Positions 20,801-31,957 of a stretch of 64,000 nucleotides of DNA are shown one piece after another (position 1 is the first letter of the stretch; the number at the start of each line of letters is the position of its first letter). The stretch covers positions 82,001-146,000 of the forward strand of contig JALIZF010001810.1 in the NCBI GenBank assembly GCA_029948255.1. The letters run 5' to 3'. Source of the DNA: Telmatactis stephensoni. Taxonomy: Eukaryota > Cnidaria > Anthozoa > Actiniaria > Isophelliidae. Position numbers and translations under genes: made by a program. The notes under the pieces are model-generated. The model searched no databases, was not told the DNA's origin, and saw nothing but the letters and a program-made list of their open reading frames with translations.

Positions 20801-22725
20801 GTGTGATTAGAGTACACACACATGGATGGCGTCATCAAATCTTACGCACGCTCTGATTGGTTGGAATGTTTCGATAAATATATAAAACAGATAGATTCCA
20901 TTTTTCCGTGCATCTGTACTCTAATCGATGCACAGAAGACGTCAAAATATGGTGAGAACAACAGTCACGCCACTTGACTTCGTCTCGTGGCGTACTTTTT
21001 TGTTCTCACCACATTTTGACGTCATCTGTGCATCGATTAGAGTACAGACGCACGGAAAAATGGAATCTATTTGTTAAGTACTTCTTGACTGAGTGGGAGG
21101 GCCAGATAGGGAAATACTTGGCTTGAGGTCGTAACAGTACAGAATGAGTGCAGCAAGGTCCTATAGCCAAATATTTTCCTGTATTTACATACTTTCACCC
21201 TACATACACTTTTACCATTATTTTTTATGTCTTATATTTTTGAGGCTTTCTTAAGAATGTGTGGGCCAATTGCAGGTCATATAATAAAACCTATTATTTT
21301 ATTCATACAGGTTGATGAAAATGAAAAAAAGATTGTTCTGATTTCAAGGTAAGGACATTTGCATAGTGTATTGTATATAGTATATTACATGTATATGCTT
21401 GACAGTGTTATCTTTAATTCCAGGGCTACAAGGCATCCTAAGTATCCTGAAGGTGACGAGCATGTCAGAGTAAAGGAGTATGCATCACACATGGTTATAA
21501 GACCACACAGAACTTTTGATGAGGTTTGTTCTACACTCATTAATAATTCATCAGAAAACAATAGAAATCACTACCATAACATAGATCTTTATATCGGATA
21601 AAGGATTTTCTTCATTTGCATAAATAAACTTTAACTTGTGAGTATAACATATACCAGCAAACAAACAGTTAAACTTTTTTGGCTCTGAAAATCTAAGGAA
21701 ATTCTGGTCAAATATGATATTTGACAGCTAGTTGTTTGATAAGTAATATATAGAACTCAAGGACACATTATATTGGGTCTAAAGATCCTTGCCTTTGACT
21801 CAGATATTTATCCACCAATATGACGCACCCTCTCAGTTCTTTATACATTACATAACTCATAGACTTCTACATGACATACTACATGGTGTCTTGTTCAAAA
21901 ACATGAAAATAAAATAAATGTTTTATGTTCGACAGACATGTTGAGCACTTCTAGTCAGACCTAAAGTATATTTCAGTATTAGAGCAGATTTCATATGACT
22001 ATGAAAATAGCACATGTTCACTGCAAAGCATAGTTAATAGCAGGAAATTAGAATGTTTTTATAGACATTACTGGCACTGTCATGCAGGGCTTGGTGCATT
22101 TCACACTCATAGCAAAACTGCTCTATAGAAGTTTGGCGAAGGTTAGAGTCACGGATTTGAGGAAATAACATGACGAATCACGTGCTAAAACTCTCGCAGA
22201 GTAAATCAGTGTACTTATTCACCAGGTATTGATATAAACATGATTGCCCTGGTCACCAGTTCACTGGACATCAAATATTAATGCCAATAACTTAATATAC
22301 TTTAAATTTGTATGATACTAACGACACTTATTTTTGTGTCTGTCTTTTTATGATAGAATGGCATGGATTTTGTGCTATCGTCATATGACAATCCCAGAAT
22401 GACAATACCAGCGGTGTGCATGAGCTATGCCTCGGCATCTGGTAAGACTGCATGTATTCCTTTTCTTTTGTATTGTAGCTTAATTGTTGTTATTGGGAAT
22501 GCACACCTAGAATGGCCTGCCAATTGGGCACCAATTACAATAATCATTGCTCTTTGCTCAACAATTTTCTGTCAGAATGTACAAAAGTATTATTGTTCTC
22601 TGTATTTTCCAGGCATTCCAGATTATATCAACACTCTGCATTCAGCAGCTAAGAAAATCCAAACCCCAGATGACATGTTCTATTGTGAAAAGGATCAATC
22701 TCTTACAGCTTTGGTTAAGAGATGA
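17868..22725 (+). CDS. STARD7: STARD7-like START-domain lipid-transfer protein (9 exons)
   Basis: Exons 17868-18310, 18979-19130, 19690-19739, 20091-20201, 20464-20508, 21311-21348, 21424-21523, 22357-22441 and 22613-22725 are phase-consistent and give 378 residues (human STARD7 is about 370). A basic N-terminal region precedes a short hydrophobic patch (about 126-136) and WTQERITDQDL, matching the segment before the START domain in STARD7. The START domain runs from about residue 170 to near the end: VKWEVLTKQDN, FGTFADVSARSFFTIQ, DTEYRKVWDKYAAKLDII, NEVLHWIMKYPYPLRTRDYV, ASHMVIRPHRTFDENG and SGIPDYINTLHSAAKK. In vertebrates it carries phosphatidylcholine to mitochondria. The introns hold at least six repeat insertions, yet all exons are intact. 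The initiator ATG at 17868 is chosen as the first in frame. Confidence 0.92.
18565..18919. mobile_element. Compound foldback element in STARD7 intron 1
   Basis: Ends TACGGTAAT...ACAACAAAATCACTCAACTTG (18565-18599) and the inverse (18881-18919) define it. Inside lies a second inverted pair, GTGATGCAAGTTGAGAGAAT (about 18613-18632) against 18684-18705, and several GTTGCAA words. It looks like a foldback within a foldback. Confidence 0.65.
19335..19480. repeat. Short degenerate repeat of CAAGATCTTACCAAAAGTATG
   Basis: Palindromic CAAGATCTTG words and two or three tandem copies of a ~21-bp unit (AAGATCTTACCAAAAGTATG) lie in STARD7 intron 2. Confidence 0.7.
20211..20388. mobile_element. CACGG-rich MITE family, copy 2
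   Basis: AGAGTGGATTTCGTATGACT at the left and its inverse at the right enclose a palindrome with CATGGTCACGGCACAGCATG and GTGGCCGTGCCGTGACC. It begins nine bases beyond the end of STARD7 exon 4 (20201) without touching the donor consensus. Confidence 0.75.
20543..20690 (+). repeat. Dispersed ~150-bp repeat, copy 1 (STARD7 intron 5)
   Basis: GGTTAGAGTCACGGATTTGA through CACCAGTTCACTG matches 22135-22282 at high identity over ~150 bp in the same orientation. Confidence 0.75.
20747..21076 (+). mobile_element. Hairpin-plus-arm element, family M4, copy 1
   Basis: A ~140-bp arm begins TTTATATAATAATTGG and carries the CGCGYGCTCTGATTGG module twice (inverse of CCAATCAGAGCRCGCG; 20769-20788 and 20841-20860). 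It is followed by a ~190-bp near-perfect hairpin (20884-21076) containing GATGCACAGAAGACGTCAAA and its inverse. A full-length copy in opposite orientation is at 32356-32678. Confidence 0.75.
21981..22124. mobile_element. CACGG-rich MITE family, copy 3 (diverged)
   Basis: AGAGCAGATTTCATATGACT at the left and TTTCACACTCAT...GCTCT at the right give the family's ends. The CACGG core is eroded but the AATGTTTTTATAGACAT motif remains. In STARD7 intron 7. Confidence 0.7.
22135..22282 (+). repeat. Dispersed ~150-bp repeat, copy 2 (STARD7 intron 7)
   Basis: Second copy of the 20543-20690 segment. It lies ten bases beyond a CACGG-family MITE. Confidence 0.75.
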
Positions 22726-23517
22726 AAAATATTAGATTTCAAAGAGAGAATTTTATTTTTTGTAAATAACAAATAGATAGGATAAACAATACTAGAAAAT
22801 GGGATGTTAGATTTTGGTAGTTTGGATTGAAATTTTACCAAAGTCAAGTGATAGAATTAAAAAACAAAAAGTCATAAATGAATGAGACATTTGTTATTTA
22901 TTCATATTCCAGTTCTTTTCAAACATTTCTGTAAATGTTCAACAATTTTTCCCTTGAGAAAATATACAAGATACACATCCATGTACTTGTTAAAAGAACA
23001 TCATTGCCAGTCATTGGGTGGGTGTTTGAACTTCAACCTTTTTTGCAGTTACTCAAATGTCCTGGAGCAACATTTTAGAGCACACTGCACGCCCTCTGTG
23101 ACCTTCATCTATAATCCTTCTACCAACTGAAGACTTTCATTTCACTAAGCAATCCAGCCCAGACCACAAAGAAAGGGAACGGATTCGATGGTGAACCTGC
23201 TGCTAAAGTGTTCACATCTATGAAAGATACACAGTTGAGCTGGCAAGAGGAGAATATGACATGCCAAGGTTGTACTATCAACCCTGCACTGGCCATTTTT
23301 ATTACATCATCCAGCTTAGTAGAGATTGACAGTTTGGTTCTTTTGGACTGTGACGAGCCAACCTGCATGTACATAACAGTAAAAAGTTACTTGTATCTAC
23401 TCTTCCTTTACTGGCTGGCTGAGAGAATGGAAGAGCAAGAGATGACAAATAATGCATGTGCGCACAAAAAAAGATACAGTACCACATTTTTTTGATGCAC
23501 AAAGATTACTGCAATTT
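22726..23517. other. Convergent intergenic region (3' ends of STARD7 and the unknown gene)
   Basis: 792 bp between two stop codons. It presumably contains both 3' UTRs. I see no further gene or clear repeat. Confidence 0.4.
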
Positions 23518-26500
23518 TCATTTCGCCTCACCCTCTGGAACACTTTTACTCTTCATCTGCACAGCAAAAACTCCATGACCATTAACACTACTTGGCAAGT
23601 GAATTTGACTAAGTTTTGATAATGTTAAAAACCAGAGTCCTCCACTGTTGTCAGATAAAATGCAGGTACCCAAGGAACTACGGTGAATATCTGTGAACAA
23701 AATGTGTATGATAACATTTGAAACTTCCAAGTAAGAAAACAGAAAGGAAGGAAAGAAACAAAGAAAAGATGAAAAAGAATGAAGTAAATGTGCCAATGGG
23801 AAATTTTACCTTGAACAGAAATAGCATTAAGATCTCCTGACTGAAAGCAGTGAAAACAAGAGCTGAACTTTGTGTCATCTGTGCTGACCAAACTTGTAAG
23901 TTGCTCTAGAATAAAAAAAAGGTAAAGGTTAATTTATTTTACTTCGGAGAGTGGTTGCCCAATTGTCCCGAGCCAGAGGCTCTTGTTTAAGCTTTTGAAG
24001 GACATGCACCCTCGGGAACCTCTCGCACCTACACGTAAGGCCGCGCACCAGCCAACTGTGCTATCCTTGCTCCTTAAAAGATTCTATAGATGCTCAGTAA
24101 TATACTAGCTATACATGTACTATATACAATTTTCATTATCTCCCTGATGATGGACCAAAAGCTTGGTTTAAATGCCATATTTGCAGACGAAGTGTTTTAA
24201 TTTATGATAATATTTATACAAGCTACTCTTGAGCTTTTCAAAGTAAGTTGTAAAATCTACTCAAATAGTCCACTACTGATACATTGGATGACTGATGGTG
24301 AACAACTTGATCAAGGTGAGGCGTGGAAAATATAATGCAAATGATTTCTTCACTATTAATGGAGCCTCGTTTTGGAGTGCTGTGTGTGTGATCAACCAAT
24401 GTATCAAAAGTAGTCTATTTTTACCATCATTTTTGAGTCTCGTTTCGGAGTGCTTTGTGTGTGATCAACCAATGTATCGAAAGTAGTCTATTTTTACCAT
24501 CATTTTTTGAAGGGCTGAAAATCTGTACTCCTCCAGTTCCTCCTATCACTAGACATGGAAGACCTGGGGGGAAAACATCAGTACGTGGCTTACAAACCAG
24601 TCATTATTTATGGGGAGGGGAAGGGAAAAACAATACATGGCTAAGAGCAAACTTCAAATTCCTATTACAAAATGTAGCTACCCTGACAATTGGGGGTAGA
24701 TCCAGGATTATCTTCAGGAGGGGGTGCACCATCATATAAATTGGAAATTGCCAAGAGGATATTTTGGAAGAATATTGAGAAAGGACTTGGAAGTCGTCTC
24801 AGGAGGGGATGTGCACCCCCTGCACCCCTCCCCCAAAATGCACCTAATTTTGGTACAGTCAAAATCCCCAGTTGGGATTCAAAGCTACTGTAAGAGTAAA
24901 TGTACAGTTAGACTGAAAACTGTACTTTTTCATGTTCAAACAATTTTCCTACAATATTCTAATATTCTGCAAATCCACAGGCAGCCCAAGCCCTGGTTTT
25001 CAAGCCAATTAAATTTTGGGATCCCTGTGTACACTATTCATTTCTACTTGGATTCCCAAATAAATGAATGAATAAGTGAATGAATGAAACCTTTATTCAT
25101 TGCCAGGGTACATGTAGTCTCTTATTAGTGTCTCGAGGCAGACAATATTGAGGAAAGAATGGTTTAGGACTTTTCGCTGTGGGAAAGTCCTCCCTCGCTG
25201 TCTAGGCTCTCACCTGATTTTATGTCCTCATTTGGAAAGATAAGGGCAATATCATGAACAGCAATGGATGACATTATGGCTGTGACAAGTTCTAGGCTTA
25301 AAACCATGTTGTCTGTCTGAAAGAATGAAAAGACTTCTCAGATTTCTGGTTGAGTGTTCCAAACTTTTCAGTGGTTACATTTGTACCAACCTTTTTACAT
25401 TTCCACATCAATACTAAAGTAGGACCAACAGATACTGTAATATAGTCTAATAGTGAATCAATCCTTAAAGTATGTGAAGAAGTACCTGGAGGCTCTGGAA
25501 GATTGACAATTGCCCTGGAAATCAAAATTATTATATTTAAGCAATATAAAACGTGTGCGCATGTCTCTGTACTGCAATATAAACATGATGGAAGATGTAG
25601 AGCAAGAGAAAAGCAAGATTAGGAACACGAGGCGTAGCTGAGTGTTTCTCTTGCTTTTCGAGTGCTGTACATCTTCCAGAGTGTTTATATCACAGTACAG
25701 AGACATAAGCGATCGTCTATATCGCATTTTAGTAAAATAGTTTGCGGCTGTTTAGCGCGAGGCTTGTCTCTGTCCTCTGATATAAACATGGTAGCCAGCC
25801 AATCAGCGCACGCGTTATATCTCAAATATTTTATAAAAGTTTAAAACTGCTGCTAAGAGGCATATCACAGAAAGAGTCGTAACTTGATACAAATTATTTT
25901 CTATAGTATGTATCAGCTTCTGGTTTCACTTATGAAGTAAAACCAGTTTGATCTCTTCCCTTTCCCAGGGGTAAAATACTCTTGCTGTATTAATGTCACT
26001 AGCCTGCTTGTCAAACCTCTGGGGAAGGAATAGGGAGGGGGCAGACATGGCAAGAACCAGCTATTTTGTTGTTAGAGAGATTTAGCATGATCACACACAC
26101 AGGAAACAGCAGATGGCGGATAGAATCACACGACCTACTTTTTTTGCGTCTAGTAATTTGCACATATGGCACTCAAACGAGAGAGTAACTTTCCATGTTT
26201 TGGCCAAATGCGAAATAAATCTCCCTCACATTGAGACAGTTATGCCAGACGTGATCCTCTTTGCCCTCCTTCCCTCAAGCATGACTTTTGTCCCTCAAAA
26301 GTCATGCTTGTACCACATCCTTACAACTTACAGTTTTGTGCAATAAGACCTCAAAAGATTTCACTCACTTAAATTTTCCTTCGTTCATGTTGAGTCTCTC
26401 CATATCTTGTACAACAATCTCTCTAGATGTAAACCCAAGTGCATTCATTACATCCCATGCTTTGAACTCTAATACAGCTCTACCCTTGCCACACATACTA

Positions 26501-27525
26501 ACACCAATAGCATATACAGAGCCATCGTCTAGGCTCACAAAGCCAACTGAGGTACCCTCATCTAGGGACAGTGGTGAGGTTTCTCTCTGAAAACAAAATA
26601 CCTCACAGTCAATCATTATTCCATCCAAAGACAGAGCTGCCAACTCTCGGAATTTATCTGGGAGTCTCTAGATTTTGGACATTATATCCTAGGTAGAAAT
26701 TGAAATCTGGACAAATGGCTTGATGTGAATCTTTCAAAATGGTTTCAGTCCCCCCCCCCCCCCCCCCCCTCCCCCCACTGAGCAGAAAACAATACAGTTG
26801 AAGTAAGGGAGTCGGGGAATTATCAAAACTCTCCAGATTCGGGGGACATTTCTCCAGACTCGAGGACTTTGGGGGTTGGCAGGTCTGCAAAGACAGCAAA
26901 ATTAATATACTGTTGTAACTTGCAAGGTGTCCATGAACACTAATGTGAACAATTATTACAGTGAAAAAATTGTCTACCAACAAAAATGGCATCTCTCTAA
27001 AGTCTGACTTACACTGCAACGTACCTTCTTATGGCACGGCGCCCCTAATTCTGGGCATGTGGTCCATTTATTTTTGGCATGTTCACTCCTAAATTTGTTG
27101 GCCTTATAGGGGTACTGCACCCAAAACTGCCAGTCTATATGCCCAGATTTAGATGCCATAAAAATGTTGGCGTGTGAATAGGGCTTCAGGCAGATACTCT
27201 TAATGGTTCTATCGCTCTTGATAGTTTGTGGAGTTCCTCAGGCACAGAAATGGCTCCTCTGGTACGTTAGGAAATCATAAAGGCTTAGCATAAAGTATTA
27301 ACGTTAATAGGTTTGGAGTTTTTATTTTCTTACCATTTTAAATGTTATATATAGCATAATAATCGTATTAGAGTGGTAAGAAACTTTTTAACTTGTTCAA
27401 AGTACCTTCAACATGTGCACATCAACTTTACGATCTGAATATTCCAAAGCAGTTATTTGACCATTACTGTTCGCCGATGTAAATCTTTTTATCGTCTGCC
27501 GTGTCTTTAACGTTTGGAACCACAT
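23518..27525 (-). CDS. Unrecognised protein, possible beta-propeller-like repeats (6 exons)
   Basis: Reading right to left, exons 27525-27406, 26586-26369, 25514-25391, 25316-25214, 23905-23810 and 23690-23518 have GT-AG borders and consistent phases, giving about 277 residues from ATG at 27525 to TGA at 23518. I do not recognise the family. Several segments look like beta-propeller blades or repeated beta strands: NSNGQITALEYSDRKVDV, TSVGFVSLDDGSVYAIGV, DYITVSVGPTLVLMWK, SCFHCFQSGDLNAIS and GTCILSDNSGGLWFLTLSKL. There is no signal peptide or membrane segment. The C-terminus is a short charged tail. A soluble subunit of a larger complex is possible but is inference. It is head to head with the PKHD1L1 homologue (825 bp between starts) and tail to tail with STARD7. 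Confidence 0.68.
23950..24076 (-). mobile_element. tRNA-derived SINE-like copy, family B (diverged)
   Basis: On the minus strand, GGAGCAAGGATAGCACAGTT then GGCTGGTGCGCGGCC matches the 5' half of the copy at 50379-50482. Box B is eroded (GGTTCCCGAGG). In an intron of the unknown minus-strand gene. Confidence 0.55.
24365..24508 (+). repeat. Tandem duplication of a 72-bp unit
   Basis: Two adjacent 72-bp copies (24365-24436 and 24437-24508) share GTGTGATCAACCAATGTATC and TAGTCTATTTTTACCATCAT with a handful of differences. Intronic to the minus-strand gene. Confidence 0.9.
25555..25819. mobile_element. Hairpin-plus-arm element ending in a CCAATCAGCGCACGCG variant
   Basis: Hairpin arms at about 25558-25618 and 25645-25712 (TGTCTCTGTACTGCAATATA start) are followed by a ~90-bp arm ending CCAATCAGCGCACGCG then TTATAT (25799-25820). 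Confidence 0.6.
26750..26776 (+). repeat. Poly(C) run
   Basis: A run of about 20 C, one T, then six C. Such runs are unstable and often mis-sized in assemblies. Confidence 0.9.
27009..27179. mobile_element. MITE with TTACACTRYAACC ends, copy 1
   Basis: Left end TTACACTGCAACG then TTATGGCACGGCGCCCCTAA; the right end is the diverged inverse (GCCATAAAAATGTTGGCGTG). A better-preserved relative is at 53396-53585. In intron 1 of the minus-strand gene. Confidence 0.6.
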
Positions 27526-28350
27526 ATTACCTCACTTGGTTGAATAAGATCTTTTTAAAATGGGCTATATTTTCAAGAAAGAAAGAGAGAAACTTCAACC
27601 TCTATGAAAATTTTCAAAACATTTGAGATGCTTAGTAGCCAGGCCAGTGCCTTAGATTGGGCTTCCTGTGGTAGTTTGCGCGCGAAATTGATATGACTTG
27701 ATATGACCTTCCAACTCTATTGCCGAATTTCTGCTTTTGATTTCAATCATCGATCAAATGAGTGAAAACAAAGTTATCATTTTAATCTCCCCCCTCTTTT
27801 GATAAATTTTTCGTGCCAGCATTGATTACAGCCAAAAATTATTTCGGCGGTACGTTGGGAAGGCGTGTTCACATTTCAACAGTTACGCAAAAGCGATCTT
27901 GCATATGGACTGAGCGTTGTTAAGTTCTACGCACAAAAGACACATAGAGCTGTTAGTAGGAGATTTCTATTGTTTAGCTGATACCTGGATCGTTTTACAA
28001 CTACATATTACCAAACTGAGGTCAATTTTAGTGCACATCTTCTTCTGGAGTGGAGTTGGTTATCGTCCCACATACCTATACCGGATAGCACGTTTCAAAC
28101 GAAAAGGGAAAAGTGAAAATTGCGACAAACCACAGGAATTCCCTAGGAAATTACTTTTGGAGAGCTCTTTGTGCGGTATAAAAGAAAATTGTCACCATTA
28201 GCGTGTCAGTCTGCACGAACGTTGGTACTAACTTCACTCTTTCAGGAACAATATTCAGTTTTTAGTTTTGCAACTGAAAAAGTAGCACGTTTCGTCTGGT
28301 CACCATTGCCTGTGGAACGTGCTGGTTTTTGGACTTCTCTAAGTAGAATT
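27526..28350. promoter_or_regulatory. Divergent intergenic region before the PKHD1L1 homologue
   Basis: 825 bp separates the minus-strand gene's ATG (27525) from the signal-peptide ATG (28351). It could hold a bidirectional promoter. A plus frame at 28171 runs into the signal peptide in frame, but its N-terminus is not signal-like, so I treat 28171-28350 as 5' UTR. Confidence 0.35.
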
Positions 28351-31300
28351 ATGAAGATTTACTGCTCTCTACAAAATCTTGTGCTATGCATATGCATCAT
28401 AATCTGCCTTTGCGTCCAGGGTCAAGGTAAAGTTACTAGAGTAATTTTCCATTATGGTATTTTAAAACCCTTTTGATGTGTCTACTCCGATCAGTAACTG
28501 TTATGCTACTAATAAATGCTCTTGCCTAGGTGCTCTTATTCTTGTGTATCACACATAACATTCATTAGGTGCACTTATTCTTGTGTTTCACGCCGCATAG
28601 GCAATCATTTGTTGTACAAAAAAGTACAAGTTTTTTTTCGCACAATTAAACTCCATAGCAACCTCAGAGCAGAAAATATCATTTCTGTTTCCACGAAGAT
28701 ACTGCAGTGTCTTTACAAAAGGATTTTTCAGTTACACTGTAAAATGACGCTAAGTTTGTGTTGTAGGTCGTGGAATAGTCACCAGAATAAGTCCCACTTC
28801 TGGCAGCGTTCGAGGAGCCACAAAGATAACAATCTTTGGACAAGGTAAACTGTTGGCTCGCGTTTTGGAAAACGGTGTTAAAATCAGCAACACTTAGCAA
28901 GGTTAAATCACGATATGATATTCAATTGCTTTAGTTCAGTGCAGTCTGGTTTTCTGTGCAAAACGCGCGGAATTGATTGGCTATACTTTATAGACTTTAT
29001 ACCATGCTTGACAGTGTTGATGTCATCGGATGAAGGATCCATGTCAGCCAGTTAAAGTTTCGACTTTGAGGCCCACAAAACTCCTAACTATCCACGAGTG
29101 ATACTTCTGTACGCAAGCTGTATGTTATATCTACAATATATGAAGCACAATAACCAGCTTATAGTACATTATTTCAACTTTACGCATGCTGCACGAAGAA
29201 AATCTCCGGGAAATTACCTACACTAGATACTAATGTACATATAGTTGCATGGCTCATGTTTATTGGTAAAGTGCGCGGTCAGTAAATAGCTAATTTTAAC
29301 TTCGCGCATTGCACTACCCCTAATGCCTATGGTATTCCCAAGCTTTGAGAGTGTTCATTTTTCAGCTCACGTGCGTTAGCGGTTATTTTGATAATTATCA
29401 GTGGTATCTACTACCAAGTGATGCCCTCACGTCGAAATGACTCATAATTACTTTTTAATTGACTGTGGTTTTGTCCCAAGTAGTCTTGATAGCTTTTACA
29501 AGTGCTATGAGTTGTGAACCGCCATCACTGCCTTTAAATCAACTTCAATACCTTAGGTGATATTACATCATTTTTTGTTGTTATGGTAACGCTGTAAACT
29601 AACACGGACAGCATAATTTGGACAGCGAGGTCAAGACGTTGGTCATTTTACCTCCGGTAAATTTAGATCCCTTTTGTGAAAGAATTAGGTTATTCTACTC
29701 AAAGATAGTGCTCTCTTTTCAGGCTTTGCAGAAAATCAGTTCAACTTTAATCAACCCGAGCTAGGCAACAATGTGACTTTTATATCTACCACTGGTACGC
29801 ATGCGCTGACTTGTGACGTCATTCCTTATTACACGACAAGCCGCCAAATCGTTTGCAACACCAGGTAAGATTACGTCAGTGTTGCCAGGCAACACCTGCT
29901 GCTAGATAACTGAAAATTTAATTTTAACGGCTTTTTCTAGGCCGTCTTCGTTCGGGTTTGGTTCGTACTACATACGAGTGCAAGTGGATGGCTCATTGCT
30001 AAGCAACGACCAGGGACAGACATACTGCGGCGGTGAATGCATTTTTAAGGTAGCTTAGGATAATTTATTACTTGCAGATTTCAGAGATAACTGATAAACT
30101 TTCTTCCCTAAATCCGCGGCATTAGCTAATTACCTCTTCGTTGATATCACCTCCTTTTGACATAACCAGATAACGACTTGTTTGTTGCTATACTAAATAT
30201 TGCACTCTTGACGTCATAAGGATTAGTCTTTGTTTTCAGTATGAAGACAAAACAACCCCAACAGTCACTAAAGTTTCGCCAAGATATGGAATACCAGGTA
30301 TACATCGTTGATAAATACTTTATGCGCTGTATCTGCTGATAGGACAGTCCTATGTAAAGAATGCGCATTTTCACCAGGATTTTGGAGTCAATTTGTGAAT
30401 ATTTGTGTAGCTATGAAACATGCCTAGTTCTCATCACTATTTAGTAATCAGTGTAGGAAATCCACTAAGTGATTTTGTTAAATGTTTAGGCGTCTAAGGG
30501 TTTTAACCTTCAAGGTCATGACGTATCATAGTTACATCAAAGCGGCGTGAGGAATAGCATGTCCGTATATGATAGCGCTTCACGCTTGCGTGATGCCAGT
30601 CTCAAGGACTTTTATATTATTTTTTAACGCATTCCAGAGAGAAGAATTCCAGGTGACAATTACTGATAGTTTTTGTCATAAAGAAAGAAGCAAATTGATA
30701 TTGTTTTACGATTTAAAGGAACCCTCATCACTCTTCGTGGTAGAATATTCACAGATCAGTACATCGAGTCCAACGAATCCAATTCCAAAAGACCGACCAT
30801 TCTCAGGTAACTATCACGTGATCTGATTGTCAATATTTTTATTTCAATTCCAGTCATGTGACTTTAATGGTAATCACGTGACTTTAAGAGGAATCACGTG
30901 GTAATGATTTACATTAATATCAATTATATGCGACTTAAGTGCCGTTCAGAGTGCCGTTAATGTGAAGGCATTTTCTTTCTTTCTTTCTTTCTTTCTTTCT
31001 TTTTCTTGCTTTCTTTATTAATACATATTTTCGTCTTAGACTATTCGCGGGCCCTGGCCTTTGTGAACCAATGGACCCAAAAACTAAAAAGCCGTAAGTA
31101 TTTCACTCTCCCTAGCATCAAAGAATATTCTGAAGGACCCAAGACTTCGAGAGGAGGGGAGCTGAAGGGGGTCATAGACACCCTGTGTCCTCAAGATGGC
31201 CGAGAATGAGTAAAGAAATGTATTTATACTTGTCGTGACAATACTTTCAGTCCATTTACCTTGGTCTCTCACTCTGTCTCAAATACAATCTATCTTTTTC

Positions 31301-31957
31301 ATATCCCCAGTCCGCCTATGATCTCCGTACCCCTTTCCTTGTCTAATTGACTACCTAACTAGGTTAATTATTTATTTAATCGGTGTTTAGATACGGCATC
31401 GCTCTGGACAGACGTGGTGCTACGACGGGATTTATCAAATGTAAACCATCATCGCCTCAAGTTGGTAAGAACATAGCAAGTTTCTACTTGTGACTTTCAC
31501 TCACAAGAGGAGGGATACTCCCTATAGATGATCTGCCCTAAATTAAGGGAAATGAAATTAAGGGTAAAGGTTTTGATATCGTAGCACAGCCACCATATAA
31601 AATTTGGCTGAGTCTCATCCCCTCCGCTCCCTCCCCCCCCCCACCCCCCCCACCCCCTCCCCCAGGCGTCCACTTTCAGCAATGCAAGAGACAACCCCTT
31701 CCCCCTCATTAGAACGATCGTACCTCTCGACAGCCAGTGCTTTAAATAATTGCAGATAGGTGGTCATTGTGCAGATATTATTTCAAAGCACTGACAGAAG
31801 GAAAGTTTAAACTTTTAAACGTCTGTAAAATGGTGATTTTCAACAGGTTCTCAGCGCGTGTCGTTCATTATCTCTGGTTATGGAAGGTCCTTCCTGTCTA
31901 ATGATGTCATGCAAATGGACGCTAACAACAAACTCTACGTCTACCAGTCCCACGCAG
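28351..31957 (+). CDS. PKHD1L1: PKHD1L1 exons 1-9: signal peptide and IPT domains 1-2
   Basis: Exons 28351-28426, 28767-28844, 29723-29864, 29941-30049, 30240-30297, 30719-30806, 31040-31093, 31391-31464 and 31847-31957, all phase-consistent. Residues 1-25 (MKIYCSLQNLVLCICIIICL start) are a Cys-rich hydrophobic signal peptide. IPT1 begins RISPTSGSVRGATKITIFGQ; IPT2 begins KVSPRYGIPGTLITLRGRIF. PYGIALDRRGATTGFIKCK corresponds to the equivalent insert in vertebrate PKHD1L1. No frame damage here. Confidence 0.85.

Noticed and set aside
24455..24893. Plus-strand proline/glycine-rich frames
   Set aside because: They overlap introns of the minus-strand gene and show no domain; the sequence looks like dispersed repeat.
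27198..27258. Possible extra minus-strand exon (AISVPEELHKLSRAIEPLR)
   Set aside because: The open frame cannot be joined in phase to the first exon, whereas the exons at 27406-27525 and 26369-26586 join directly in phase 0.
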